The notes under the pieces are model-generated. The model was given only the letters and a program-made list of their open reading frames with translations, ran no database searches and was not told the DNA's origin. From Adiantum capillus-veneris (lineage: Eukaryota; Streptophyta; Polypodiopsida; Polypodiales; Pteridaceae), in assembly GCA_014529385.2 (NCBI GenBank), contig CM043947.1, positions 132,883,891 through 132,947,890 of the forward strand: DNA of 64,000 bases, read 5' to 3'. Shown here piece after piece: positions 20,537-31,180 of this stretch. Within the stretch, counting starts at the first letter, position 1; each line of letters begins with the position of its first letter. The position numbers and the translations under genes were made by a program.

Positions 20537-22107
20537 AGAAATTCAAAGAGGGAGGGAAGAGCATCTCTTTCCTTACCTATGATGGTACCTTTGGTGCTAC
20601 GGACAAAGTCTTGGCCTTTATCCAACAGTTCGATGCGGCGTTTGGAGATGAGGGCTTCACGGAGTTCTCTAAGCTATGCCATGTAGCTATGCACTTTCAA
20701 AAGTCCGCCAGGCAATGGTGGTCTAGCCTACGAGCCAACAATGAATCTTCACGAACATGGAAAGCTTTAAGAGCTTCCATTATGAAGCAGTTTTTGGCCA
20801 CCGATGCCAAAGACAAAGTATTCACCGAATGGCGAAGCCTAAAGCTCTCTCCCTATGAATCCATCCACAAATATGTAGACAAGTTTTGGGACCTACAACT
20901 CAAATCCATTGTCTTTAAAAAGTTAGATTTTGGAGAGCAAAAGCAACAATTTTGTGTGGGCTTAACCGAAGAAATGGCGGAGTATGTCAACTCCCAAAGG
21001 CCACGTACCATATCGGCGGTAATGCACCATACTATGGTGGCCTCTCTAATCAATTTCCAAACGGGGGCTAAAAGAAATAATAAGCCCCCGGAAAATAAGG
21101 GTTCCAATGAGCCTAAGGGGAAGGACAATGTCCAAAAGTCTCCTAAGGGAAACTCCAACAAAGCTAAAGAGAAGGGAGTTTACAAAGGTAAGAACAAACT
21201 CTCTCCTGAAGAGCTTGAGCATTATCGCAAGGATAACTGGTGCTTCAAGTGCGGCGAACAAGGGCATGCGTATTGCGCTTGTCCCCAAAAAGATCCTCCT
21301 AGAGCTTCCTTGGTTGAAATCCAAGAGAAGGAGACTCACCAAACTCACCACAAAGGATCTCCTCTATGCCATGCTTGGGGAAAGGTAAGAGAACATGATA
21401 CTTTTATTCTCTTTGACCCTGGTTCTACTCACAATTTTATATCTATAGAGTTGGCCACCAAGCTAGGCATACAAGCCTACGAGATGGGAGATGTCCTACC
21501 CGCCGCAGACAGTGCTTTCAAGGAGCAAGAAGCTTCAGTCACTCCCTTAATCGAGAAATTGAGGCTTCATGTTCAAAGCTCTGTGGACAAAGAGGACTTC
21601 TTTATCTCTCCTCTCAAGCATGAGGATGTAATCCTAGGGGCACCATGGTTTGACCGTCTGGTTGCCAATGTTAAATTTCCTGAAAGGAGAATCTCCTTTA
21701 AGTTCAGGGAAAAAGATATGTATATAGATGCTAAGGAAATGGGTAACACTATCCCCATTGTACATACACCAGCTTTCAACAAGTCAATAAAGAGCTCTAT
21801 TTCCGTGTACATGAATTTTGTTAAAGATTCTCAAAATGAACCTAATGCTTTAACAAAAGAAAATAAAAGCAACCAAAAAGAATTAGAGTTATCCAATTTT
21901 CTCAAGGGGTTTCAAGATGTTTTTATTGACGACATCCCTTGTGAGCTACCTCCTAAACGAGGTAATGATGACCATGCAATTGAACTTCTTCCAGGAATTT
22001 CACCACCTAATAAACCTCCTTATAGAGTTTCTCAAGCTCAACAAGAGGAGATTATGCGGCAAGTGCATGAGTTAGTTGAGAAGGGTATGGTTAGGCCTAG
22101 CTCATAA
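20533..22107 (+). CDS. Gag capsid, zinc knuckle and protease, element A
   Basis: No ATG at its start; it continues the gag of the preceding frame. The capsid-like region (first 180 residues) includes FQKSARQWWSSLRA. The zinc knuckle CFKCGEQGHAYCAC (about 21241) is a canonical CX2CX4HX4C. The retropepsin starts with LFDPGSTHNFISIE (about 21410), where the active-site triplet is DPG, and continues to VILGAPWF. The frame then enters the RT N-terminus (KPPYRVSQAQQEEI, EKGMVRPSS) and is cut by the TAA made by a 14-bp duplication at 22093-22120. Confidence 0.88.
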   Translation: MKKFKEGGKSISFLTYDGTFGATDKVLAFIQQFDAAFGDEGFTEFSKLCHVAMHFQKSARQWWSSLRANNESSRTWKALRASIMKQFLATDAKDKVFTEWRSLKLSPYESIHKYVDKFWDLQLKSIVFKKLDFGEQKQQFCVGLTEEMAEYVNSQRPRTISAVMHHTMVASLINFQTGAKRNNKPPENKGSNEPKGKDNVQKSPKGNSNKAKEKGVYKGKNKLSPEELEHYRKDNWCFKCGEQGHAYCACPQKDPPRASLVEIQEKETHQTHHKGSPLCHAWGKVREHDTFILFDPGSTHNFISIELATKLGIQAYEMGDVLPAADSAFKEQEASVTPLIEKLRLHVQSSVDKEDFFISPLKHEDVILGAPWFDRLVANVKFPERRISFKFREKDMYIDAKEMGNTIPIVHTPAFNKSIKSSISVYMNFVKDSQNEPNALTKENKSNQKELELSNFLKGFQDVFIDDIPCELPPKRGNDDHAIELLPGISPPNKPPYRVSQAQQEEIMRQVHELVEKGMVRPSS

Positions 22108-22120
22108 GGCCTAGCTCATC
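22093..22120 (+). repeat. 14-bp tandem duplication that breaks pol of A
   Basis: AGGCCTAGCTCATA (22093-22106) is followed by AGGCCTAGCTCATC (22107-22120). The extra 14 bases shift the frame and create the TAA that ends the upstream frame. Confidence 0.95.
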
Positions 22121-23110
22121 TCCATTTTGCTCACCTGTGCTATTAGTGCAAAAGAAAGATGGCACATATCGTATCTGTGTCGACTATAGAGCACTAAATA
22201 GGATCACTATCAAGAATAGGTTTCCCGTTCCACGGGTGGAAGACCTATTTGATAAGCTACAAGGATCGACCTACTTCAGTAGGATTGACCTAAAAAGTGG
22301 CTATCATCAAATAAGGATAGTTGATCAAGACATTGTAAAGACCGCATTTCACACCACATTTGGTCTTTACGAATACATTGTCATGCCTTTTGTCTTGACC
22401 AATGCACTAGCCACATTCAACCGCTTGATGGAGAAGCTGTTCAGGCCTCATCGAACCTTCACTGGAGTGTTCTTTGATGATATTGTCATCTACTCTAATT
22501 CATTAGACGAACACAAGCAACACCTCCAGGTAATATTTCAAGTTTTAAGAGAGAATAAACTTTATGTCAATAAAAAAAAAAGTGAATTTTTCTTGCAAGA
22601 GGTTCAGTATTTAGGTCACATTATCTCTCAAGATGGCATCCAAATGGATCCATCAAAGTTAGAGGTAATAAAAGGATGGCCTAAACCAAGGAATCTTCAT
22701 GAACTAAGAAGCTTTATAGGTATGTGCGCATACTATAGACGCTTCATAGAAAAGTTCTCACAAATTGCGGGACCATTACATGATTTGACAAAGAAAAACG
22801 TTAGGTATACATGGTCTGCTAAGGAGAACAATGCTTTCGAAAAGCTTAAAGAAAAGCTTATCTCTCAACCTGTGCTTACACCACCGGATCTCTCAAAACC
22901 ATTTGAGGTCCAATGTGATGCTTGTGGTGATTGCCTTGGAGCTGTTTTGCTCCAAGAAGGGAACGCCATAGGCTATGAGAGTCGAAGGCTCGACCCTATT
23001 GAGCAAGCTCTAGGCATATACGAAAAGGAACTCCTTGCAGTTCTACATGCCTTAGACTCATGGAAGCACTATTTATTGGGGACTCCTTTCATTCTGCGAC
23101 GGATCACCAA
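22121..23110 (+). pseudogene. Reverse transcriptase and RNase H, element A
   Basis: VLLVQKKDGTYRICVDYRALN, FPVPRVEDLFDKL, RIDLKSGYHQIRI, then VMPFVLTNALATFNRLM and the active site VFFDDIVIYSNS (about 22470) with both Asp. The thumb and RNase H follow: FEVQCDACGDCLGAVL (first Asp) and YEKELLAVLHAL (Glu). Near 23090 the frame slips, and the text continues in another frame with TDHQSLKYF. The motifs are otherwise intact, so this copy died recently. Confidence 0.93.
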
Positions 23111-24748
23111 AGTCTTAAGTACTTCATGACGCAGACCAAGCTCTCCGACAAACAAATGAGGTGGGAAAATTTCCTTTCACAATTTCATTTTCATATTGCT
23201 CACATTGCTGGCAAGAATAATCAAGTAGCTGATGCACTCTCAAGACGGCCGAGAGTGAATGCGGTTTCCATAGCAACTCACAATGATCTATCTTCAATGA
23301 TAGATGAGTATGCTATTGATCCCGATTTTAGAGATGTGATTTCAGCCCTTGCATTAGGGAAGAAAGAAGAACCATTTACTTTACAAGATGGTTATCTTCT
23401 CTATGGCAATAGACTATGCGTTACTAACTCACTACATGAGAAAGTAATGTATGAATCTCATGCTCCACCGTATGCGGGGCATAGAGGGATTTAGTCTACC
23501 TTAAAGGGAATTGAAACATATTTCTATTGGCCTACCACGAAAGTGAACATACAAGAGTATGTTTCTAAATGTGTGGTATGCCAAAAGACAAAATTTGATA
23601 GAGGGAAGCAACTTGGATTGCTTCAACCCTTGCCAATCCCTAATTCACCATGGGAGAGCATATCCATGGATTTTATCTTTGGATTGCCTAAGTCTATCCA
23701 TGGGAATACGGGAATACGGACGATAGTAGACAGGTTCAGTAAACAAGCTCATTTTATACCTGTCAAAAAGACTATCAAAGCCCATCAAATGGCAACCCTC
23801 TTCATTTCACAAATTTTCAAGTACCATGGCTTGCCAATGTCTATAGTGTCGGATAGAGATCCTAGAATGACCATTAATTTCTGGAAGGGTCTCTTTGAGA
23901 ATTTAAGAACAAGTTTAAACTTCTCTTCTGCCTATCATCCACAAACGGATGGCCAAAGTGAAATAGCTAACCTAACAATTCTCGATCTACTAAAAGCCTA
24001 TGTAATGGAAGTAGATCAAAGATCCCAATGGGAGAAGTACTTACCCTTAGTGGAGTATGCTTACAATAACACTGTACATACTTCCATGGGAAAATCACCT
24101 TTCGAGGTAATTGAGGGGAGATCAAAAAGTCCCTTGCTACTTAAGGTACATGGGAAGATCTTCGCTGCAGATGAGTATAGCCGAGACCTACAAGAATCTT
24201 TTCAAAAGATTAAGGATGCTATCTCTATCTCACAGCAAAGGCAAAAGGCTGTTGCTGACAAGCACAGAAGAGCCCAAACCTTGAAAGAAAATTATTGGGT
24301 CTTATTAAAGTTTCCCAAGGCTCGATTAAGACACACGATGGGCAAGAATCCTACGGGACACCAAAAGTACTATGCGAAACTAGCAAAAAGGTACTATGGT
24401 CCCTTCCAGATTCTTAGGCCAATCAATGAGATGGCCTATCAACTCAAGTTGCCCAATCATTGGCTCATACACAATGCTTTCCATGTGAGCCTATTAAAGC
24501 CTTACAAAGGAGAGCCACCTCAAGAACCAACTATTGAAGACCCACCGGAGATCGAGGACCAAGAGGAGGTGCTGCAGCCCGAGTCCATTCTCCGACATGA
24601 AGATAAGGTATTAAGAGGCGGTAAGACTATCCGACGATATCTTATTAAGTTTAAGAATTATCCTTTTGAAGATGCTAGATGGATGCAATGCATACAATTA
24701 AAGGATAACCTAAACCTTGTCAATGCTTACAATGCTTCCCAAGAGTAA
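23090..24748 (+). pseudogene. RNase H end, integrase and chromodomain, element A
   Basis: The RNase H ends with GKNNQVADALSRR. The integrase finger (HAPPYAGHRG ... CVVCQKTK) contains an in-frame TAG at 23492. The core has SMDFIFGLP, IVSDRDPRM and YHPQTDGQSEIAN, i.e. the D, D, E triad is present. C-terminal YYGPFQIL and HNAFHVSLLKPY lead to a chromodomain-like end (SILRHEDKVLRGG ... YLIKFKNYPFEDARW, about 24590-24680), which in chromoviruses guides insertion to particular chromatin. Confidence 0.93.
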
Positions 24749-25090
24749 GCAAATATACAAAATGTTAAAAATGAACAAAGTTTTTTTGTCTTATAAGACT
24801 CTCTTTTTCTTTATTGTGCACAAAAATTAAGTAGTATGCATGCTTAGATCAAGTTTGTGGAGACGACGTCTCCCAAACACCAAGTAGAGCTTGTCACTCT
24901 ACTATGGAAGACTGATAGGACTAATGCGTAGACATGCTTGCGGCAGCCTCAGGATCTCAAGCACCAAATGGACTAGTCATCCATTGTGGAATGATGTCGT
25001 AGGGTAACATAGGGATCCTCTACCCGCTAAGAAAAGGACTCATGAATATGCTTTATCTTCTCTACACCATAGTCGAGGACGCCTATGATT

Positions 25091-25105
25091 TCAAGAGAGA
25101 GGTAA
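25091..25105 (+). promoter_or_regulatory. Polypurine tract, element A
   Basis: Purine-rich TCAAGAGAGAGGTAA directly before the 3' LTR start TGTCATAATAATC; it would prime plus-strand synthesis. Confidence 0.75.
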
Positions 25106-26694
25106 TGTCATAATAATCAATATCTAATTCTCCTAAATGATTTTCTCATGTTAAACTGATCATTTAATATGGGCAAGTGCCAAGGGAGAAAAAGCTAGAA
25201 TATTGGTTAAGCTAGCAGACCGTCCACAGTAGGGATCCAAAGGAGGGAAAATAGGGATCCAAAGGGGGGGCCATCTACAAAAGAGCCATGTGTAACAATG
25301 GGCTAAAAAGACCCTAAGGTTCAGCCCATTAAGACTTCCAAAATGCTAAGGTTCCAAAATTCAAATGTTGTGTCCAAAGGTCAACCTTAAGGGAATTGGA
25401 TGCTTTGTGTGTGACCAAAAAAGTCTTTGCATATCCCTACATAGGAGGGGCGAGCCTAGCATGTAAAGGATGATAGAGAAATCCACACACACACACACAC
25501 ACAAGCCCCCTTTACACAAAGGGAATGAGGGACACATGTCAGCTCCCTAGGCTAGATGCCCACAAGGTGTACCCAATTCCTATTGGATGGCCTTGGAGGT
25601 GGACCAATGAGAACTAGGCTAGAGTAAATCTAGTTTAATTAATTTAAAAACACTTAATAAAAGAACCAATGAGAATTAAGTCCTCTAGAAGACTATTGGA
25701 CAGTCTCCCAAGGGGTCGAATGAGCATTCAACAGCCCAATGGCTTGCCTGATTCCTATTGGCCAGGAGGCAAAGGGGTCCAATGAGAGTTTAATTGAATT
25801 ATTGATTAACCTAAAGCTCTCACAAAAGGGGAAAGGGGGACACATGTCAGAAGGCTATCACTTATGCTGCTTAATAGTCATTGGCTTGACTTGGGGAGGG
25901 CCAATGAGGGTTGAGCAAGAGCAAATAGCAAGAGGGCTCGCCCAAGAGAGAGAGGGGGATGATTTTTGCAAGGCATTATCACACACACACTCACACAATC
26001 TCATGTGTGAAGAAAGAGAAGACTATCTCTTCCCAAGCTTTAATGGAGAGCTCATCACCTACTCCAAGCTTGTGAGATAGAAGCCTACATCGACACACTC
26101 TTGGCATGTGGATGCAAATCCAACCAAGAGCCAAGCTTCAATGCATGCTCATCTCCTCTACCAAGCTAATTACTAAGCTAAGCTATGCTAATATGAGTGA
26201 TTATGTGAGGAGATGTACATCTTTCTCGTAAGATACTCCTTCTTCCTCTCAATCTACTCTCATGCCCTGCTAGCTCTCACCATCTTCGAAGGTGTGTGAG
26301 GTCTTGGGTCTGAGAACAGGGATAATTCATGTTGTGTTTGCTAAGTGTTTTGCTTAGTGCATGAATCTTTCATCTTCATTGCACTAGCTAGTCTTGAAGG
26401 AACACAAAGAATTGTATTGTACAATGTCTCTCTTGATGGGAGAAACCATAATACAAAGCCTTTTGGAGGGGGGACCGGCTCCATGCAAATCCGATCCTCA
26501 ACTGTTGTCAATTGCTTAATTTCTCTCTCTTTTGAAAGTATGGTTGATGCTATCTAACTAGGTGTTATGCTTTTTGTTTCTCTCTCCACCCAAGCACTCT
26601 TGTAATTCTCATTAGGAATCTATTCTAATGAAATGCCCACTATGTTCATGCTAATTTCCGCTACACACAAGTTATTAGGCCATTAAATGTTACA
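25106..26694 (+). repeat. 3' LTR of element A
   Basis: It matches 17719-19379 with few substitutions. The CA run is only about 20 bases (25484-25503). It ends in GTTACA, followed by the target duplication GAGGT. Confidence 0.95.
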
Positions 26695-26900
26695 GAGGTG
26701 AACATCAAGTAGCATAGAATCATATTCCATAGCACAATGTTATCAAACTGAGAAAAAGTTGAAGGGATTAAGTCATAGATCCTTGTTGGCATTGAACAAA
26801 CCAACCATGTCATCTACTTCATCCATATCAGAGCATTCCAAAGCTATCTCCCAGTCCATATCATCGTCATCATCAACTTTTGCAGCAATTGGAAGACAGT
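26695..26900 (-). mobile_element. hAT copy 2, segment b (3' end of transposase gene)
   Basis: It matches copy 1 at about 47395-47595: the acidic C-terminus of the transposase, read on the minus strand (region coding EVDDEDDMEWEI in copy 1). It begins with the target duplication of A and is interrupted at 26900 by element B. Confidence 0.85.
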
Positions 26901-28386
26901 TGTAAGGTCTCTGACCCCGATCAAAAAAGAACACCATTGTACCTTGAAATGAAAATAATAGAATAAGTTACTATTTTTAGCAGTTTTCCAGATTCTGTCA
27001 GTGCCATAATGTTTAGAATGTTTTAAAGCTCCGAAATGTGAATTAAAACTGCACTCGTACCCCGAATTTAAAAAAAAAAAGCATTTTCGGATCCCGGGGG
27101 CTACTAAATATGGCAGGTACTCGGGCCAGTACGCCATAGTTAGAGCTTGCTATAGCAATTTTCGGCATCAAAATCCGACTCGTATGACCCGTTTTAGCCT
27201 AGAATCAAATTTTCTCAAAATTGCCCGGGGAGGTACCGGGGGCCCGCGATTGTGTGGGAACAGGTTCCAGCCCACTCCAGATCAGCTTTAGAAGCTAGGG
27301 AGCGCCCTCTTGCTTTGTGGGAGTCCTGGGAGAGTTTCCAAGCCAGTAACTAAGTCTCAGAGTCAGTTAACCAAGCCAACCTGACACTTGGTGGGTAGGG
27401 GAACTGAACTTGCCGATGCAGAGACTGAGTGCTCACTCAGATGCTTATAGCAGCACAAATCGATTTTCAGCTTGTAGGAGCCTATTTAAAGACCTGCACA
27501 CACACACACACACACACACACATGCTCACACACACACAGTGCACACAGACACACCTACACACACTCTGGGAAGGTTCTGCCGGAACACACACCTTTTGAA
27601 GGAGAAGCAAGGAGGGAGGTGCTGTCGAATTCTCGCCTCAAGAAGCTCGATTAGATCAGATAATCGAGAGGATTATCAGCCCTTAATCACGGTAACCACG
27701 GTTTAATTAATGCTTTCTGCAAATCCTTTTCATTACCATCTAAATTTCTCATCTATTATGCTTATTCCTAGTCGTTATTCTCTATAATTACTCTCTAAAT
27801 TCTCCTTAACCATATTCTATTATGTAATCATCATCCCATAGCTGATTATCAGCCATTCATCACTCTTAATTAATGATTAGTGCACGATTATTAGAATTTT
27901 CTCTCTCTAGGTAGCATAGAAATTAATCGGTAAGCTGGTAATTGTGTAGATTGATGAGAATCACTCTTTCTATCACGCATTAATATTGTAGCTGATTTAG
28001 ATCCATCTCTGTTATGCCTTAAGATATAATTAAGGTAAGATTAATGTGTCATTAAGTCTCTAAGAGGTGGTTTTTCTCACACCTATGCATGCGGTGATTC
28101 TACACCCTCTAATTGCTAAGAAAGAGATTAATCGTGCTTAATTCATCTCTCTGGTAATTCCATTAGGGAAATCGTATTATTCTTAATCATGTAAGCCGAG
28201 TAATTATCTTTAGAGCCGGTTCCCATAGGATTATGTGTCATCCATAATGATTGCTATATGGAAAAATCTAAACCTCTCATGTAGCAGGCATTGTTTGATG
28301 TTGCTAATCTATCATTTGGCTTGTTATGACGCTTATGGACATTAGCTCTTTTCCCCAAGTTAATTACTTAAAGTAGTGAGATTAAA

Positions 28387-28557
28387 ATGGCCCCGGTTAA
28401 GAGGACTCGCTTTGGTGGAGCCCACGACCACGAGGCAAGAACGAGCAAGGTGAACGGGAAGGGAAAAGCTCCCATGGAGGAACAAATACCGGCCATCTCA
28501 CGGGCCATCGACGAAGAAATGGAAGAGGTAGATCATAATTTCAATCAAGTTGTTTAA
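28387..28557 (+). CDS. Small ORF in the LTR, possible gag first exon, element B
   Basis: 56 codons from ATG 28387 to TAA 28555, starting with the basic MAPVKRTRFGG and ending acidic. GAG|GTAGAT at 28527/28528 is a possible splice donor. The gag frame of B has an in-frame TAG (30442) directly before its first conserved residues and no usable upstream ATG, so gag seems to need a separate start. Joining at the AG before 30445 would keep phase. The splice is inferred only. Confidence 0.4.
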   Translation: MAPVKRTRFGGAHDHEARTSKVNGKGKAPMEEQIPAISRAIDEEMEEVDHNFNQVV

Positions 28558-28820
28558 TTTAACATTGCACACGTTTAGTTAGGAATGAAAATATCCCCAA
28601 ACATGTTGGAGAAATCCGACAGAAACCTCGGCATTGAATTCATTGTACATTAAGTTCTAAAGTAGGAAGGAAATGATTGATGGGTATGCTGGTTGCAATT
28701 AGGAAAGAATGTCTGCTAGGGAAAATTTAGCTCGACATGTTCATTTTATTTCCAATGTTGAATCAGTCCTGACCCCCCTATTGATCACAGGGGGCAGAGT
28801 TCCTCGTTAAGGGCTCTTTA

Positions 28821-28945
28821 ATCCACGACTTGCTTTCTATGCGGTGGATACCCACGACTTGTTTTCTATGCGGTGGGAACCCACGTCTTGCTTTCTATGC
28901 GGTGGGAGTGTCCATGACGTGCTTTCTATGCGGTGGACATACCTA
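28821..28945 (+). repeat. Four tandem 30-bp repeats in LTR of B
   Basis: Four diverged copies of a unit resembling CCACGACTTGCTTTCTATGC followed by GGTGG. Each unit begins CCAC and ends GGTGG, so each could form a small stem. Confidence 0.9.
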
Positions 28946-29612
28946 GTTGTATGGGTAGCTAGGCGACAATGGGAGGAGTGAACTCTCGCTGGAGGGGGGA
29001 TGTTGTACCTCCAGAACATTGGAACTTTTATGAATAAGTTTGAGTAGAATTTTTACTAGAATTCTGTCTTGGTGCTGTTTGCAATACTGGTTGAAGGGCT
29101 GTATTAACGAACAATGTGATTCGAAATTAAACGAGTAATCTTTATGTTGAACAACCTTTGTGGTAGTAATTAGGTCACACAAGGAAGTGTGAGTGTGGGG
29201 GTGGAAAGTGGGGGCTTGGCTCAGGTTGCCAATGCCTACGAGATGGGTGGTCCCGATTGGTCGGGAACTCTCTGTCCCCATTGTGCTTACTTCGATATTA
29301 GTAATACTCATTGCCCCTAGAGCGGTGAAATCTCGAGTGTAGGTGCCTTTGAAACATGGGAAAAAAGGCGCTCGGGGTTTCTCTCCTCTTGGAAGGTGGG
29401 TCTTAGGATCGCTAGATAGTTCAAGTACGCTTCCCCTGCGAGGTGGAGCTAGATCTTCCTGCTAGTAGGCTCGAACTCGACTCACTTTGTGATGAGAGAT
29501 CGTCCGCTAGTCGAACCCGGAACCATTTTGTTTGCTTCTGCAATAGATCTAGTGGCCACCGGGTTCACCATCAGATCCGCCATTGGAAACGGCGGGGTGG
29601 GGACCTCACACC

Positions 29613-29624
29613 TGGTATTAGAGC
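29613..29624 (+). promoter_or_regulatory. Primer binding site, element B
   Basis: TGGTATTAGAGC two bases after the LTR end, tRNA-iMet-like with one difference from TGGTATCAGAGC. Confidence 0.85.
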
Positions 29625-29723
29625 CTAGGTTAGGCTTGGAAATAAAGTCGTATTGTTTGAACATTTAAAAGGAACTGAAAGTATATAGGTAGTTGATCTG
29701 AATTCCTTGCATTGGTGTTGCAG

Positions 29724-30227
29724 GAAGACCCCGTGCTCGAATATCGGAAGTTCCAAGTTTTGGAGCTTATTTATGAGCAAGCTCGAAGATCCCCAGTTTA
29801 CCAGTTCAGGCGAGATGTCATGGAGATACTGTTGAAGGCTTATACGCCACACTCCACTCGCATTGATAGAGGATGGGAACTTGATTGGACATTTCCAGGA
29901 GGGGTTTACTACATCAACGCTCGGAAGCTAGGATGCCTGGCTACCGACTTGAAGAAGATACGTTGGGGAGAAGAGTTGAGAGTAATAGAGATATTCTACT
30001 TGGTGCCTACACGATTGGACCAGACTGTTTCAGACAACTCCAATCAAACCATCAACGACTGGCTCTTTGAGAAGGTCACCAACGTGATCCTAGCGAACCG
30101 AGTCAAAACCTTTGGATTACTGAAAGCGGAACTCCGGCTTGATATCTTAGTTTATTATCCACTCCAGAATGAGTATAGGAACTATTACACGAATGAAGTA
30201 GTGCATCATGTGAATGCCATCTCCTAA
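29724..30227 (+). CDS. Unknown 168-codon ORF between primer site and gag, element B
   Basis: An open frame without an early ATG, preceded by a splice-acceptor-like GGTGTTGCAG ending at 29723. It looks like a globular domain rich in Leu, Tyr, Arg and Asp (LELIYEQARRSPVYQF, RLDILVYYPLQNEYRN) and ends at TAA 30225. It resembles no gag, protease or envelope motif known to me. It is uninterrupted while gag and pol of the same element have many stops. It could be an accessory protein made from a spliced RNA, or an old capture. Confidence 0.5.
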   Translation, partial: EDPVLEYRKFQVLELIYEQARRSPVYQFRRDVMEILLKAYTPHSTRIDRGWELDWTFPGGVYYINARKLGCLATDLKKIRWGEELRVIEIFYLVPTRLDQTVSDNSNQTINDWLFEKVTNVILANRVKTFGLLKAELRLDILVYYPLQNEYRNYYTNEVVHHVNAIS

Positions 30228-30444
30228 GCATATTTTATACGCAATCCATAAAGCCATATAATAAGCTGATCATCAGTTATCCTAAACCTTGAGGGGTTTC
30301 AATTGTAATAACTTTTAATCAATAAAGTGCTTTTTGTCTCTGAATCTCTGTCTCTTGATAAAGTAGAATCTTGAATTTTATTTAAAGTCTCGTGTCTATT
30401 TTGAAATCCAATTAATGTATCAAGAATTCGTATAATCCATGTAG

Positions 30445-31180
30445 GTACCGCCTGTTGCTCTGTACTCGGCAGCGCAAGAGAAGAAGCTTCTCCTTAAGCA
30501 AGCCCAACCTCCGATCTTTAAGGGCGAGGGGGAAAATGTGGAGAGAGATGCGGAAGTATGGATGGAAGCCATGGACGACTACTTTGAAGTTGCGGGGACC
30601 CAACCCGTAAATCAGACCATGCTTGTGATGTTCCGCTTGACTGGCGATGCCAAGATATGGTGGAAGCAACATTGCAGGGACATGTATATTACCGCATGCC
30701 TATAGAACCTTGAGGATGAATGAATTCTTTTCACTTCGGCAGCTAAATTCATCTGTCGAAGAATACTATGCAAAGTTTGTCACTCTTCGGAGATATGCTC
30801 CTAAGATGACCTTGGAACAATAGGTGGCAAGGTTCTGCCAAGCACTAATCGATCCCCTGAATACTCGGTTGGAAGCCCTCAGGCCAACGACGCTACAGGA
30901 TGCGCCTTGTTGAGGGCCAAACCTCTAGCTCTCGAAGTACAAAAGGCTAATCAGAACAGAAGGAATCATTGGGCAAAGAGAGCAAGGACCACTGCTTGGG
31001 ATAACAGACCAGCCAACCAAGCGTATAACCAGCGTCCTATTGTGGCTACCACCACAACCATGGAGTTCCCCGATGTTCGATTCTATGGGTGCGGCGAGCA
31101 TGGACATTACAGATCCAATTGTCCCAGGAACATTCAAGCAACCAACGCCAATGCCATACCCTTGAATACCCGTGGGCATG
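30445..31180 (+). pseudogene. Gag, element B
   Basis: Retrotransposon gag core: PPIFKGEGENVERDAEVWME, MLVMFRLTGDAKIWWKQH, then in another frame LNSSVEEYYAKFVTLRRYAP. The zinc knuckle reads FYGCGEHGHYRSNC (about 31081-31125), so the first Cys of CX2CX4HX4C is Phe. Stops at about 30703 and 30823 and frameshifts near 30700 and 30900 break it. Confidence 0.88.

Larger units (their letters stand above)
17719..26694 (+). mobile_element. Element A: complete Ty3/gypsy chromovirus inserted in hAT copy 2
   Basis: Two LTRs (17719-19379 and 25106-26694) start TGTCATAATAATC and end GTTACA. GAGGT flanks both sides (17714-17718 and 26695-26699) as an exact 5-bp target duplication. Primer site TGGTATAAGAGC at 19381 resembles the tRNA-iMet type. 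Order is gag, protease, RT, RNase H, integrase, chromodomain. The coding region carries one frameshift between the gag parts, a 14-bp duplication, a frameshift at about 23090 and one stop at 23492, so it is recently inactivated. Confidence 0.95.
26901..29610 (+). repeat. 5' LTR of element B (long form)
   Basis: 2,710 bp. Contains a TATA-like CTATTTAAAG at about 27482, a CA run (27497-27522), a possible coding exon (28387-28527) and a four-copy 30-bp repeat (28821-28945). The part 27421-29307 is absent from the 3' LTR. A stretch of about 75-80 bp present in the 3' LTR (near 34806-34895) is missing here. Confidence 0.9.

Noticed and set aside
26844-27137. 97-codon minus-strand frame across the hAT/B junction
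   Set aside because: It crosses an insertion boundary between two different elements, so it cannot be an original gene.
28821-28945. CRISPR-like array of four 30-bp repeats
   Set aside because: The units are directly adjacent without unique spacers and sit in a plant LTR.
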